Shown here piece by piece: positions 52,070 through 60,900 of a stretch of 64,000 nt of DNA; positions within the stretch are counted from its first letter, which is position 1, and every line of letters begins with the position of its first letter. The stretch is from NCBI GenBank assembly GCA_966250385.1, contig CBINHC010000008.1:62001-126000 (forward strand). Reading direction: 5' to 3'. This DNA is from DASWTL01 sp966250385 (GTDB lineage Bacteria; Bacteroidota; Bacteroidia; Sphingobacteriales; Sphingobacteriaceae). Position numbers and translations under genes: made by a program. The notes beneath the pieces are model-generated. The model searched no databases. It was given only the letters and a program-made list of their open reading frames with translations, and was not told the DNA's origin.

Positions 52070-53125
52070 CTAAGCCGGCGTCCGGCTGCTGCGTGTCAAG
52101 AACAATGTAATGGTAAACGTCAGCAGGATGAGCATCCCCCCGAACTGATGGAGCAGCCCGAAAAAGATCAGATCGCTGCGATCCAGGCTATTGATCAGGG
52201 CAAGGATCCCGAGCAGGATCTGCAGCGCGATCAGCACGACCGGTACATACCTGAACCTCCGCAGAACGGCGGCGCGCTCCAGGCTGCCGGCCCGGTAGCT
52301 CCAAAAGATTACGCCCATCGCCAGCAGATAAGCCAGGTTCCGGTGTATGAACTGAATTGTCAGCAGGTTATGGGTGATGTCGGTCAGGAAACTGCCTTCG
52401 GTCAGCAGGGACCGCGGAACAAACGTTCCGTTAATACTCGGCCACGTCATACCGGCCAGGGCAGCATGGGCGCCGGCCATAAACGCTCCGTAGACGAGCT
52501 GGAGCACGATCCCCGTCAGCAGCACGATATTGAGTTTCCTCAGGGACGGGCTCACCACCAGTCTAGTCCCCGGAACGCTGATCTTAAGGCCAAACCAGAC
52601 CACGTAACATAACAGGGCCAGCGCAGCGATAAAGTGAATGGCGAGACGGATATGACTCACATAGGTGCTCTCCTCGTTCAGGCCGCTCCTGACCATGATC
52701 CATCCGATCAGTCCCTGGAGGGCTCCAAGCAGGAAGAGGACGACCATTGGCCGGATCATGGTCCGGTTGATCTTCTTTTTTACAACAAAATAGATAAAAG
52801 GGAACAGGAACACGAGTCCCATCAGCCGGGCCCAGTCACGGTGGAGCCATTCCCAGAAATAGATGGACTTGAAATCGGAAAGCGTGAAATGCGTATTGAT
52901 CTGCTTATACTGCCCGATCTCCTGGTATTTCTGAAACGCTTCGAGCCAGGCCTTTTCGCTCGTCGGCGGGAATGCGCCCAGGATAGGCTGCCACTCGGTG
53001 ATCGATAACCCGGATCCGGTGAGCCGGGTGATACCTCCCAGCAAAATCTGGACGATGATCATTGCCGCGCCAACAAATAACCAGATGACAACGGGCTTGT
53101 TCTTTTGAAAAGGACCCTCATTCAT
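52070..53125 (-). CDS. ctaA: Haem A synthase, COX15/CtaA family
   Basis: This inner-membrane enzyme of about 351 residues converts haem O to haem A for cytochrome oxidase. It has eight membrane helices. Conserved histidines lie in EWLHRDWARLMG, SHIRLAIHFIAAL, IQFIHRNLAYLLA and LLHQFGGML, with GGITRLTGSGLSITEW early. The ATG at 53125 (MNEGPFQKNKPVVIW) is chosen; a GTG at 53167 gives an atypical extension. No other oxidase assembly genes are adjacent. The thermonuclease-like gene follows downstream on the same strand. Confidence 0.92.
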   Translation of the reverse strand: MNEGPFQKNKPVVIWLFVGAAMIIVQILLGGITRLTGSGLSITEWQPILGAFPPTSEKAWLEAFQKYQEIGQYKQINTHFTLSDFKSIYFWEWLHRDWARLMGLVFLFPFIYFVVKKKINRTMIRPMVVLFLLGALQGLIGWIMVRSGLNEESTYVSHIRLAIHFIAALALLCYVVWFGLKISVPGTRLVVSPSLRKLNIVLLTGIVLQLVYGAFMAGAHAALAGMTWPSINGTFVPRSLLTEGSFLTDITHNLLTIQFIHRNLAYLLAMGVIFWSYRAGSLERAAVLRRFRYVPVVLIALQILLGILALINSLDRSDLIFFGLLHQFGGMLILLTFTITLFLTRSSRTPA

Positions 53126-53226
53126 AACCCCGCAAAAATAAGGAATTTTATTGCTGAAACGGCACACACGCGGATCCGGTGCATGGTTTGCGGGAATCAG
53201 ACAGGACAGACCGCGGCTCGGGCGAA

Positions 53227-53252
53227 GAAAGCCTTCCGGGGGAAGGCTTTCT
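53227..53252. terminator. Hairpin between cold-shock and haem A synthase genes
   Basis: The perfect stem GAAAGCCTTCC/GGAAGGCTTTC with a two-base loop lies about 70 bases after the cold-shock gene stop. It has no strong T-run on either side, so termination is uncertain. Confidence 0.45.
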
Positions 53253-53321
53253 CTTCAATATGCTGTCAGACGGAGCAATCTGAGGACTTTCGGTCACCAG
53301 TTCCTGCCGTGCACGCCCTGC

Positions 53322-53777
53322 TTATTTGGCCGCTTTCTTTACTTTCACGGCGTTCAGGCCCTTTAATCCCTTTTCGGTCTCAAAAGTCACCTTGTCGTTT
53401 TCCCGGACCTCTTCAGTCAGACCGTGAACATGCACAAAGATGCTCTCCTGCGTAACATGGTCCCTGATAAATCCGTAGCCTTTGGAATCATTAAAGAAGG
53501 TTACCGTTCCATTCCTGATGGCGTCCTCCGGCAGGTCCTCACGGCGCGCAACGGCGATCTGGATATCTTCCGTATTAAAAATCCGTTTTTTGGTCGTGTC
53601 GGGCGGAGTTGACGAGATATTCCCGTTCTCATCCACATAGGCCATCATCTCCTCCAGGCCCTTCCCCTTATCGGAGTTTGCCTTGCGCTCTTCGGCCTTT
53701 TCACGTTTCTCCTGTTGTTTTTTCAGTCTTTTCTTCTCTTTTTCTTTTTTACTAAACGTTTCCGTTGATCTTCCCAT
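53322..53777 (-). CDS. Cold-shock-domain protein with basic N-terminal extension
   Basis: This 151-residue nucleic-acid-binding protein has an unusually long basic and charged N-terminus (about 1-45, KKEKEKKRLKKQQEKREKAE), a short linker, and a C-terminal cold-shock domain (about 85-150). RNP-1 is seen as KGYGFI and RNP-2 as IFVHVH. It probably acts as an RNA chaperone. The extension is longer than in classic CspA proteins and is typical of a Bacteroidota subgroup. Confidence 0.93.
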   Translation of the reverse strand: MGRSTETFSKKEKEKKRLKKQQEKREKAEERKANSDKGKGLEEMMAYVDENGNISSTPPDTTKKRIFNTEDIQIAVARREDLPEDAIRNGTVTFFNDSKGYGFIRDHVTQESIFVHVHGLTEEVRENDKVTFETEKGLKGLNAVKVKKAAK

Positions 53778-53838
53778 ATATGATTTTAAACTATGTTAAT
53801 GGCTGCTCATCACAGCGGTTGTCCGGACAGACGCCGGT

Positions 53839-55383
53839 CTATCCTTTACTTTTATTAATAATCTGGTAAATATCCAGTCTGCGGTCGGTCAGTGTCCGGA
53901 CCGCACCGAAGCTGTGAAGTTCCCTCAGGAGATCCACATCCACATCGGCGATCAGCGTCGTCTCGGTGTTGGGCGTCGCCTCAGCTTTGATCCCGTTACT
54001 GGGAAACGCAAAGTCTGAAGGCGTAAACACCGCTGACTGGGCGTACTGGATGTCCATGTTATGCACCTTGGGCAGGTTGCCTACGCTTCCTGCAATGGCC
54101 ACATAGCATTCGTTTTCAATGGCACGGGCCTGCGCACAGTTTCTTACGCGGGTATACCCGTTCTGGGTATCGGTCAGAAAGGGTACGAAGAGGATCTGCA
54201 TGCCCTGCTCGGCCAGCAGCCGGGGCAGTTCCGGGAATTCCACATCGTAACAGATCACGATGCCTACCCGGCCGCAATCCGTATCGAAGGTCTTGATGGA
54301 ATCTCCGCCCGCCATTCCCCAGGCACTTCTTTCCGATGGAGTGATGTGCAGCTTCCGGTACATTTCGTGGGATCCGTCCCTGCGGCAGAGGTATCCGACG
54401 TTCAGCAGCACCCCGTCCTCCAGGTATGGCATACTGCCGGTGATGATGTTGATATTGTAGCTTACGGCATACTCACTGAATTTGTTACGAAGCGGTACCG
54501 TATAGGCGGCAATCTCGCGCATGGCGTCAGCCCCTGAAAGGTGGTTGTACGCCGTCATCAGCGGCGCATTGAACAGTTCGGGAAAGAGGATGAAGTCGCT
54601 CTGGTAGTCGCTGACCACATCCACAAAAAATTCGATCTGCTCGAGCAGCGAATCCAGATTCGGAAAGGGCCGCATCTGCCATTGAACCAGCCCGAGCCGG
54701 ATAACCGATTTAGCGGTATTCAGGTCCTGGGCCTCCTCGTTGTAGTAAATATTGTTCCACTCAAGCAGGGACGCGTATTCAAGGGACTGGGTGTCGCCGG
54801 GGAGATATCCTTTCAGGATTTTCTTCACGTGAAAATCATTGGCGAGCTGGAAGGACAAGGTCGGATCATGGATTTCCTTGTTCTTGACCTTCAGCAGGTA
54901 CTCCTTCGGACTCAGATGGTCCGCATAATCCTTGTATTTGGGGATCCTTCCCCCGGCAATAATCGCCCGAAGGTTATGCCGCTCACAGATCTCCTTACGG
55001 GCATCGTATAACCGGCGCCCGAGGCGCATACCGCGATAGGCGGGATTTACGAAGAAATCGATTCCATACAGCACGTCTCCTTCAGGGTCATGCGTAGAAA
55101 AACTGTATTTCCCGGTAATCTGCTCGTAGGTATGCTTGTCACCGAACTTTTTGTAATCGACGATCAGGGACAGTGCACATCCCGCAATGGCGTCATTGAC
55201 CAGGATGCAGATCTGTCCTTCCGGAAAGATATCCAGCAATTTATTGAAGTGCGTCTCGCCCCAGTAGGTGGCGCCCGACCATTCCGAATATGCGTCGATC
55301 ATCGATGCTCTGAAGCCGGGATAATCCTCCCTTGTCAGGGCTCTTAATTCTATTTTTAATTCCTCTGTTTTCTCTGTATCCAT
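53839..55383 (-). CDS. GNAT acetyltransferase/carbon-nitrogen hydrolase fusion
   Basis: The protein has about 514 residues in two domains. Residues about 8-190 form a GNAT fold (IRxGxRLYDAR-like segment GMRLGRRLYDARKEI). Residues about 225-510 form a nitrilase-superfamily domain with catalytic Glu in LFPELFNAP, Lys in YRKLHITPSE and Cys in GIVICYDVEFPEL. Such fusions process amide-containing small molecules. ATG 55383 (MDTEKTEELKIELRAL) is chosen over the ATG at 55491, which adds a long atypical N-terminus. No operon partner is seen. Confidence 0.92.
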   Translation of the reverse strand: MDTEKTEELKIELRALTREDYPGFRASMIDAYSEWSGATYWGETHFNKLLDIFPEGQICILVNDAIAGCALSLIVDYKKFGDKHTYEQITGKYSFSTHDPEGDVLYGIDFFVNPAYRGMRLGRRLYDARKEICERHNLRAIIAGGRIPKYKDYADHLSPKEYLLKVKNKEIHDPTLSFQLANDFHVKKILKGYLPGDTQSLEYASLLEWNNIYYNEEAQDLNTAKSVIRLGLVQWQMRPFPNLDSLLEQIEFFVDVVSDYQSDFILFPELFNAPLMTAYNHLSGADAMREIAAYTVPLRNKFSEYAVSYNINIITGSMPYLEDGVLLNVGYLCRRDGSHEMYRKLHITPSERSAWGMAGGDSIKTFDTDCGRVGIVICYDVEFPELPRLLAEQGMQILFVPFLTDTQNGYTRVRNCAQARAIENECYVAIAGSVGNLPKVHNMDIQYAQSAVFTPSDFAFPSNGIKAEATPNTETTLIADVDVDLLRELHSFGAVRTLTDRRLDIYQIINKSKG

Positions 55384-55832
55384 ATGCTCAGTTCCCGCGC
55401 CGATTGTATAACCAATTGACGTCCGATTCCGTTTTTCACCAGGAACAATTGACGCCCCATCCGGGATAAAACGGGTCATTTTGCCCGACAAGACTGGTAA
55501 AACATGATCAGCATGGTATATTAAGCGGTTTTACGGCTGTAAGATGGTGATGCCAATCCCGGTCTCCGTAAGGAGCTCCATCATGAATAAAGCCGGAGGT
55601 TCAAAAGGCTTGGGGAAAAGGTCATCGACACCTGCTGAAATATTGGTGCCATTCAGATCTGACTGCTGTTCGGTGCAGAACAATACAAAGATACTAAACT
55701 ATTACTAAAAATCCTAAACCTGCAGTAAACCGCCCTGCGTGCCGGTATCTTCGTCCCCTGCCGGGCGAAAAGCGGTTCTCCGTGAAACTATTGACCCGGT
55801 GATTTGCTTATTATGAAGAGAGCGAGCATCAT
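55384..55832. other. Non-coding stretch with -7-like box
   Basis: About 450 bases separate the GNAT-nitrilase and GyrI-like genes. An exact -7 box, TATCTTTG on the minus strand, lies at 55686-55693, with TTTA 20 bases upstream as a weak -33. It would give a leader of nearly 300 bases for the GNAT-nitrilase gene. No convincing small gene, repeat or RNA motif is seen elsewhere in it. Confidence 0.4.
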
Positions 55833-56309
55833 ATGGAAACACAAATCAGCTATGAAGTGAAGGAAGTGGTCTGGCCGGAAAAGACGCTGCTGACAAAAAG
55901 AACCACGACGACCATGGACAGACTGCCCGGATTTTTCCAGGAGGCCTACGAACAGCTCTACCACCTGCTGCAGACCCAGGGTCAGCGACCGGAAGAACCA
56001 CCTTTTGCCATATATTATTCAGTTGACGAGGCCACCCACGAAACCGACGTGGCCGCAGGGGTAAGCGTCAGCGGGCCGGTCAGGGTACTCAGCAAATTTC
56101 AGCAGGTGACCATTCCGCCGTCACGGGCCCTCCTGCTGACCTATTACGGCGCATATGAGTCCATGCGGCCGGCCTATCAGGCGCTTGGGCAGTATGTCCG
56201 GGACCATCGCCTGGAACCGCTGCTCATGATGGAACAATATTTTACGGATCCGGGGATCGAAAAGGATCCGGCGAAATGGAGAACCGATATCTACTTCATC
56301 GTAAACTAA
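55833..56309 (+). CDS. GyrI-like effector-binding-domain protein
   Basis: The protein has 158 residues. The GyrI-like fold (SOUL/effector-binding family) is seen in DRLPGFFQEAYEQLYHLL, EPPFAIYYS, VAAGVSVSGPV, IPPSRALLLTYYGAYESMRPAYQAL and the final WRTDIYFIVN. Members bind small hydrophobic cations or drugs. There is no DNA-binding domain. It forms a likely two-gene unit with the next gene (25-base gap). Confidence 0.87.
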   Translation: METQISYEVKEVVWPEKTLLTKRTTTTMDRLPGFFQEAYEQLYHLLQTQGQRPEEPPFAIYYSVDEATHETDVAAGVSVSGPVRVLSKFQQVTIPPSRALLLTYYGAYESMRPAYQALGQYVRDHRLEPLLMMEQYFTDPGIEKDPAKWRTDIYFIVN

Positions 56310-56334
56310 AAAAACACCCCAATCACGACCGGTC

Positions 56335-56655
56335 ATGGATTACAATATGAGAACCGTTTCGCAGGTTCTTGACGAGCTGAAAGCGTCAGGCTATACGCTG
56401 GATTTCAACCTGGACGAGAACTGCCTGGTCAGCTATGAAAACGAGCTGACCCTGCATCCGGACGAATTCGTAGTCGACAAGCATTACCGCTTCGAAGGAA
56501 CCACCGACCCGGGGGATGAATCGGTAATCTATGCCATTTCCTCCACCACGCACGACATCAAGGGTACACTGGTAACAGCCTACGGCGTCTATGGGAATGA
56601 GTATTCCGGTGAATTGGTCCGGAAACTGCGCGAGAAGCCCGATGCGGGCGGCTAG
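56335..56655 (+). CDS. Small conserved protein annotated in the phylum as PRPP-synthetase-like
   Basis: The 106-residue soluble protein (MRTVSQVLDELKASGYTLDFNL, then DEFVVDKHYRFEG and VTAYGVYGNEYSGELVRKL) matches a Bacteroidota family often called phosphoribosylpyrophosphate synthetase, though it is much too short for that enzyme and no PRPP motif is visible. The true function is unknown. It follows the GyrI-like gene. Its last four bases overlap the converging rlmF gene. ATG 56335 or 56347 could start it. Confidence 0.8.
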   Translation: MDYNMRTVSQVLDELKASGYTLDFNLDENCLVSYENELTLHPDEFVVDKHYRFEGTTDPGDESVIYAISSTTHDIKGTLVTAYGVYGNEYSGELVRKLREKPDAGG

Positions 56656-57614
56656 CGGTTAGCCCGCAGACGAGTCCGGAATTCAATTCGTTCGGGAGCA
56701 GTCAGGAAGGACCACCCCAGCAGCCTGCTTACCTTCTGGCCCTGGGACATGGTGATCGTGCGGATATCGGCGGCGTCCGCACGAGCCAGGACCTTATAGC
56801 ATCGATCCAGGTTAGCTTTATCAGAAACAAGGGCGGTGAACCACCGGCAGCGGTCCCCGAACTCAAGACTTTCGGTGATCATTCGCGTCAGGAACCGTCC
56901 CTCGCCGCCTTCACACCACAACTCGTGCCGGGTTCCCCCAAAATTACGGGTACCAACCGCTTTCTTCTGTCCGAGTTTCACCCACTTCCGGTTTGATGCG
57001 GCGTTGGCCTCCTGCATGGAGGAATAGAACGGCGGGTTGCAGATCGTCAGGTCAAAATATTCTGCCGGATGAAAAACACCCTGGAATATATGACCGGCCG
57101 AAGGCTGTTTCCTGATGGCGATACGTTTCTCCAGTCCGTTGGCAGCCACGATCTGCCGGGCGCTCCTTAATGCCGCCGGGTCAATATCAGACCCGACGAA
57201 GGTCCATCCATAGGTCTGAGCGCCGATCAACGGGTAGATGCAATTGGCGCCGACGCCGATGTCCAGAACCCGGACGGCTTTCCCTTCCGCACCAGCCTGT
57301 GCATTGTCAGAGGCCAGCAGGTCGGCAGTATTATGGATATAGTCAGCCCGGCCGGGAATGGGAGCACAAAGATAACCGGACGGAATATCCCAGTAACCGA
57401 CCCCGTAAAAGTGCTTCAGTAAAGCCCTGTTCAGAACTTTGACGGCCTCAGGATCCGTAAAGTCCATGGACCACTCCTGGTGCGCATTTACCTGCGCAAA
57501 CTTTCCGAGCTCCGGACAGGACCGGATCAGCCCGGGGAAATCGTACCGGTCCCGATGGAGGTTCCGGGGATGAAGATTCGGTTTTTGCGTTGGAGATCGG
57601 TTCGCGTCGGCCAT
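56652..57614 (-). CDS. rlmF: 23S rRNA (adenine-1618-N6)-methyltransferase
   Basis: The protein of about 320 residues methylates A1618 in 23S rRNA. It has the SAM motif VLDIGVGANCIYPLIG (about 119-134) and the N6-adenine catalytic motif NPPF in LTICNPPFYSSMQEA (about 197). Family stretches at the start (HPRNLHRDRYDFPGLI) and LNRALLKHFYGVGYWDIP are present. ATG 57614 is chosen, 12 bases after an alternative ATG at 57626. It converges with the small conserved gene upstream of the window order and overlaps it by four bases. Confidence 0.94.
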   Translation of the reverse strand: MADANRSPTQKPNLHPRNLHRDRYDFPGLIRSCPELGKFAQVNAHQEWSMDFTDPEAVKVLNRALLKHFYGVGYWDIPSGYLCAPIPGRADYIHNTADLLASDNAQAGAEGKAVRVLDIGVGANCIYPLIGAQTYGWTFVGSDIDPAALRSARQIVAANGLEKRIAIRKQPSAGHIFQGVFHPAEYFDLTICNPPFYSSMQEANAASNRKWVKLGQKKAVGTRNFGGTRHELWCEGGEGRFLTRMITESLEFGDRCRWFTALVSDKANLDRCYKVLARADAADIRTITMSQGQKVSRLLGWSFLTAPERIEFRTRLRANR

Positions 57615-57729
57615 AGATCGCGGCAAAAATAAGCAAAATCCGCCGGCCGGCCTCAGGAAGTCACTTCAGTCCGGGTCCGGAATAAGCGGACCGCATGCTC
57701 AGAATCACCGGAATCTCCTATATTGCGGC

Positions 57730-57915
57730 ATGGAATGGATTTTATTAAGCGACAGGTTGCCCGAACAGGGTAAGGACGTACTGCTATTTGACGGCGGGCA
57801 GATATATTTCGGTTACTACAGCGAAATCTCGAACCAGTTCCTGGTGGCCGGCGATACGGTAAGCATCCGGGATTTCACGCACTGGATGGAACTCCCGGAG
57901 TTCCCGCGATCCTGA
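57730..57915 (+). CDS. DUF551-like small protein
   Basis: The 61-residue protein matches the DUF551 pattern: W-(I)-x-LSDRLPE-x-GKDVLLF at the N-terminus and HWMELPEFP at the end. This family is found in phages and bacteria and has no known function. It is divergent from rlmF and followed by a GC-rich inverted repeat (CCCGGCT/AGCCGGG, 57933-57957) without a T-run. Confidence 0.75.
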   Translation: MEWILLSDRLPEQGKDVLLFDGGQIYFGYYSEISNQFLVAGDTVSIRDFTHWMELPEFPRS

Positions 57916-57969
57916 GCAGACCCTACCCCGATCCCGGCTAAACGCATTACAGCCGGGACCGGGATGAAA

Positions 57970-60900
57970 TCATCCCCGGCCGGGGTCGCCGATCCGGTTC
58001 AGCCGGAACCAGAAGACCGACCCGGCTCCTTCCCGGCTCCGGACTCCGATATCGCCGTTGTGTCTCCGGATGATCTCGGCGGATATGAACAGCCCGAGGC
58101 CAAGCCCTGAAAACTTCTGCGAAGACTCCTGCACCCGGAAAAACCGGTCGAACACATAATTCACTTTATCTTCCGGGATCCCAATCCCGAAATCCTGCAC
58201 TTCGACCCATAGATTCCCGGAGTCTGACCGGAGCGTCAGGACAACCTTATCCGCCCCCGGGGAATATTTGACTGCATTGGATAGAAAATTGATGATTACC
58301 TGTTCAATCCGGTGCCTGTCCGCGAAGACGCGGATACCGCGATCTCCCTCCACCCGGATCTCGTGGGTCTGGTTTGAGTTCTGCACCTGCATAACGCAGT
58401 CTTCAACAGCATCGCCTATACTAAACTCGGATTCATTGAACATCAGTTTGCCCGCCTGGATTTTGGTTACGTCGAGCAGGTCTTCCACCAGGTCGCTCAG
58501 CTTCTTCACCTGGCGGTTGGCGCGGTCAATGAACAGGTGAATGTCGCCCGCCTGCTTCTGCTTTTCGGCCATCCGCTGAACCAGCTGGAGGGATGCCTTT
58601 ACGCTGGTGATCGGGGTCTTCAGTTCGTGGCTGGCGATACTCATGAATTCGTCTTTCTTCTGCATCATGATCTTCAGCGACTGTTGCGCCATTTCCTGCT
58701 CGGTGATATCCGTCAGACTTCCGATGTAGCCCTGGAATGAATCGCCGATCAGCGGGTTGCTTTGTCCGAGTACCCAACGATACTCGCCCTCCCGGTTCCT
58801 GATTCTCAGCTTAAAGGAATAGCTTTCGCGGTTTTCAGTCGCCAGTTTATAGTCCTCCGTCAGCCGACCGCGGTCTTCCGGGTGGAAGGCTTCGATCCAG
58901 CCGTAGCCAAGACTTTCCTCAAAGGTAAGTCCGGTAAAGTCAAGCCAGGGGATATTGACGTAATTGCACAGGCCGTCGACACCTACTTTCCAGATCATGA
59001 AGGGGCTCTTATCCGCCAGTTGCCGGAAATAGATTTCGCTCGCCCTGATCTCTTCAACCAGCGACTTCTGATCATGGATATCGGTACTGCTGCTAACCCA
59101 CATATAAATGAAACCCTGGGTCGTCATCTGCGGTATGCTGCGCGTCAGGTGCCAGCGGTATTCGCCGCGGGCGTTTTTCAGCCGCCGCTCGAGCTCCAGA
59201 CTCTCGCCTGTTTCAATAGCCTTCTTCCAGCTATAGCTGAAACGCTCCCAATCATCAGGATGCACGATATCTTTCCAGCCGTTCTCACGAAGGTCCTCCA
59301 GTGACTTGCCGGTATAATCCAGCATGACGTTGTTGATATAGTCGATGCTTCCGTCAGGCAATGCCGTCCACACCTTATTGGGAATCGAATCGGCCAAAAA
59401 GCGCAGCTTGTGCTGACTTTCCAGGAGTTCCCGGTTTGCCAGGACCATATCGGTCACATCGAACCCGAAGGTCGCCACACCGTCGATCTTCCCCTGATCG
59501 TCATAAACGGGCTGATGAACGAAATCAAACCACCCGTCGGCAAATTGGCCGGTTCCGTGACGGTCATACTGCACGTGAAAGGCCTTTCCGATGAAGGGTT
59601 CGCCCGTTTCGAATACCTGCCTGACCCGGTCGTCCCCGACCGCCCGGTAATATCTGGAAAGACTGGCATTCGTCAGGCCCCTGAAATCCCCGGTCCCGAA
59701 AAAGTCGGCGACCGCCTTATTGTAGAAGTCAACCGTCAGATCGGGCCCGCGGCGGATAACAACAAGCGCCGGCGCATCCATGAAGATACCCTTGAATTCG
59801 TCCTGCTGTTTCCTGATCATCCGGCGCAGGGATTCTTCCTTAGCCTCAGCCTCCTTTTTATCGGTGACGTCAATGATATAGGAAACGGCGACCGCCTGTG
59901 AATCCCCCTGGAGCGCAGCAGATCCCTCCAGAACCCAGACGCGCTTTCCGTCCTTGCGGAGGTATTCCCGTTCGAAGGTCGGGCAGACGCCCGTTTCCTT
60001 TAGCCGGGAAACGGCCCAGGCAGCCTTCTCCAGGTACTCGGGCGGAGTCAGCTGCTTCCAGTTGATTTCTCCGGCTTCGAGCTCGTGGCGGGAATAGCCG
60101 ATCAGGTGCAGAAAGTAGTCGTTGGCGCTGTGAACATTTCCGGAAGAATCGGTAAACAGCATACCGAGCATATTGGAATCGAAAATTCTCCGGAACTTCG
60201 CCTCGGATGTCATCAGCCGTTGTTCGGCCTGGCGAAGCTCAGTGACGTCCAGCATGGACCCGAGCATCCGGTAGGGCGTGTTGTATTCATTTCGCATGAC
60301 CTGGCCGCGGTCGAGTACGTGTGCGTAGGTGCCGTCGGCCTTCATAAACCGGTACTCCTGGTTCCAGCTGACCCCGGAGGAATTGATCGTTTCAAAAATA
60401 CTTTTTTCAACCCTGGGACGGTCTTCCGGATGGATCTGACTCAGGCGCATGGAGGATCTGCGCACACCGTCGGAACGGTTGTAGCCGAACCGGGTATGGT
60501 ATGAATCGCTCCACCAGATCCTGTCATTGACCAGGTCCCAGTCCCATATTACATCATTGATGGCCTCGGAGACCATTCGGAACCGTTCCTCACTGACCGA
60601 AAGATCGTGGGTCCGCTCCGAAACGGTTTCTTCCAGCTGATCGTTAAGTTTCCGCAGATTCTCCTTGGCTACGATCAGCTCGTTATAGTTTTTCTTCAGC
60701 TTCAGGTCATAGGCCTTTTTCTGCGAGATATTCGTATAGGTGATAACCAGCCCGTCCTGCATTTTTACCGCTACCAGCTGGTACCACTGTTCATCGAGCC
60801 GGATTTCGCTTCTGAAAGGCTTGTCTGTTTCGACAACCCGGCAGAATTTTTCCAAAAAGCCGCCGGCAAACAGGTGCGGCGCATCCTGACGGAGCGAACG

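Noticed and set aside
57925..57965. GC-rich hairpin as a terminator between DUF551 and the CheB/CheR kinase gene
   Set aside because: It lacks a T-run on either strand, so termination cannot be supported.
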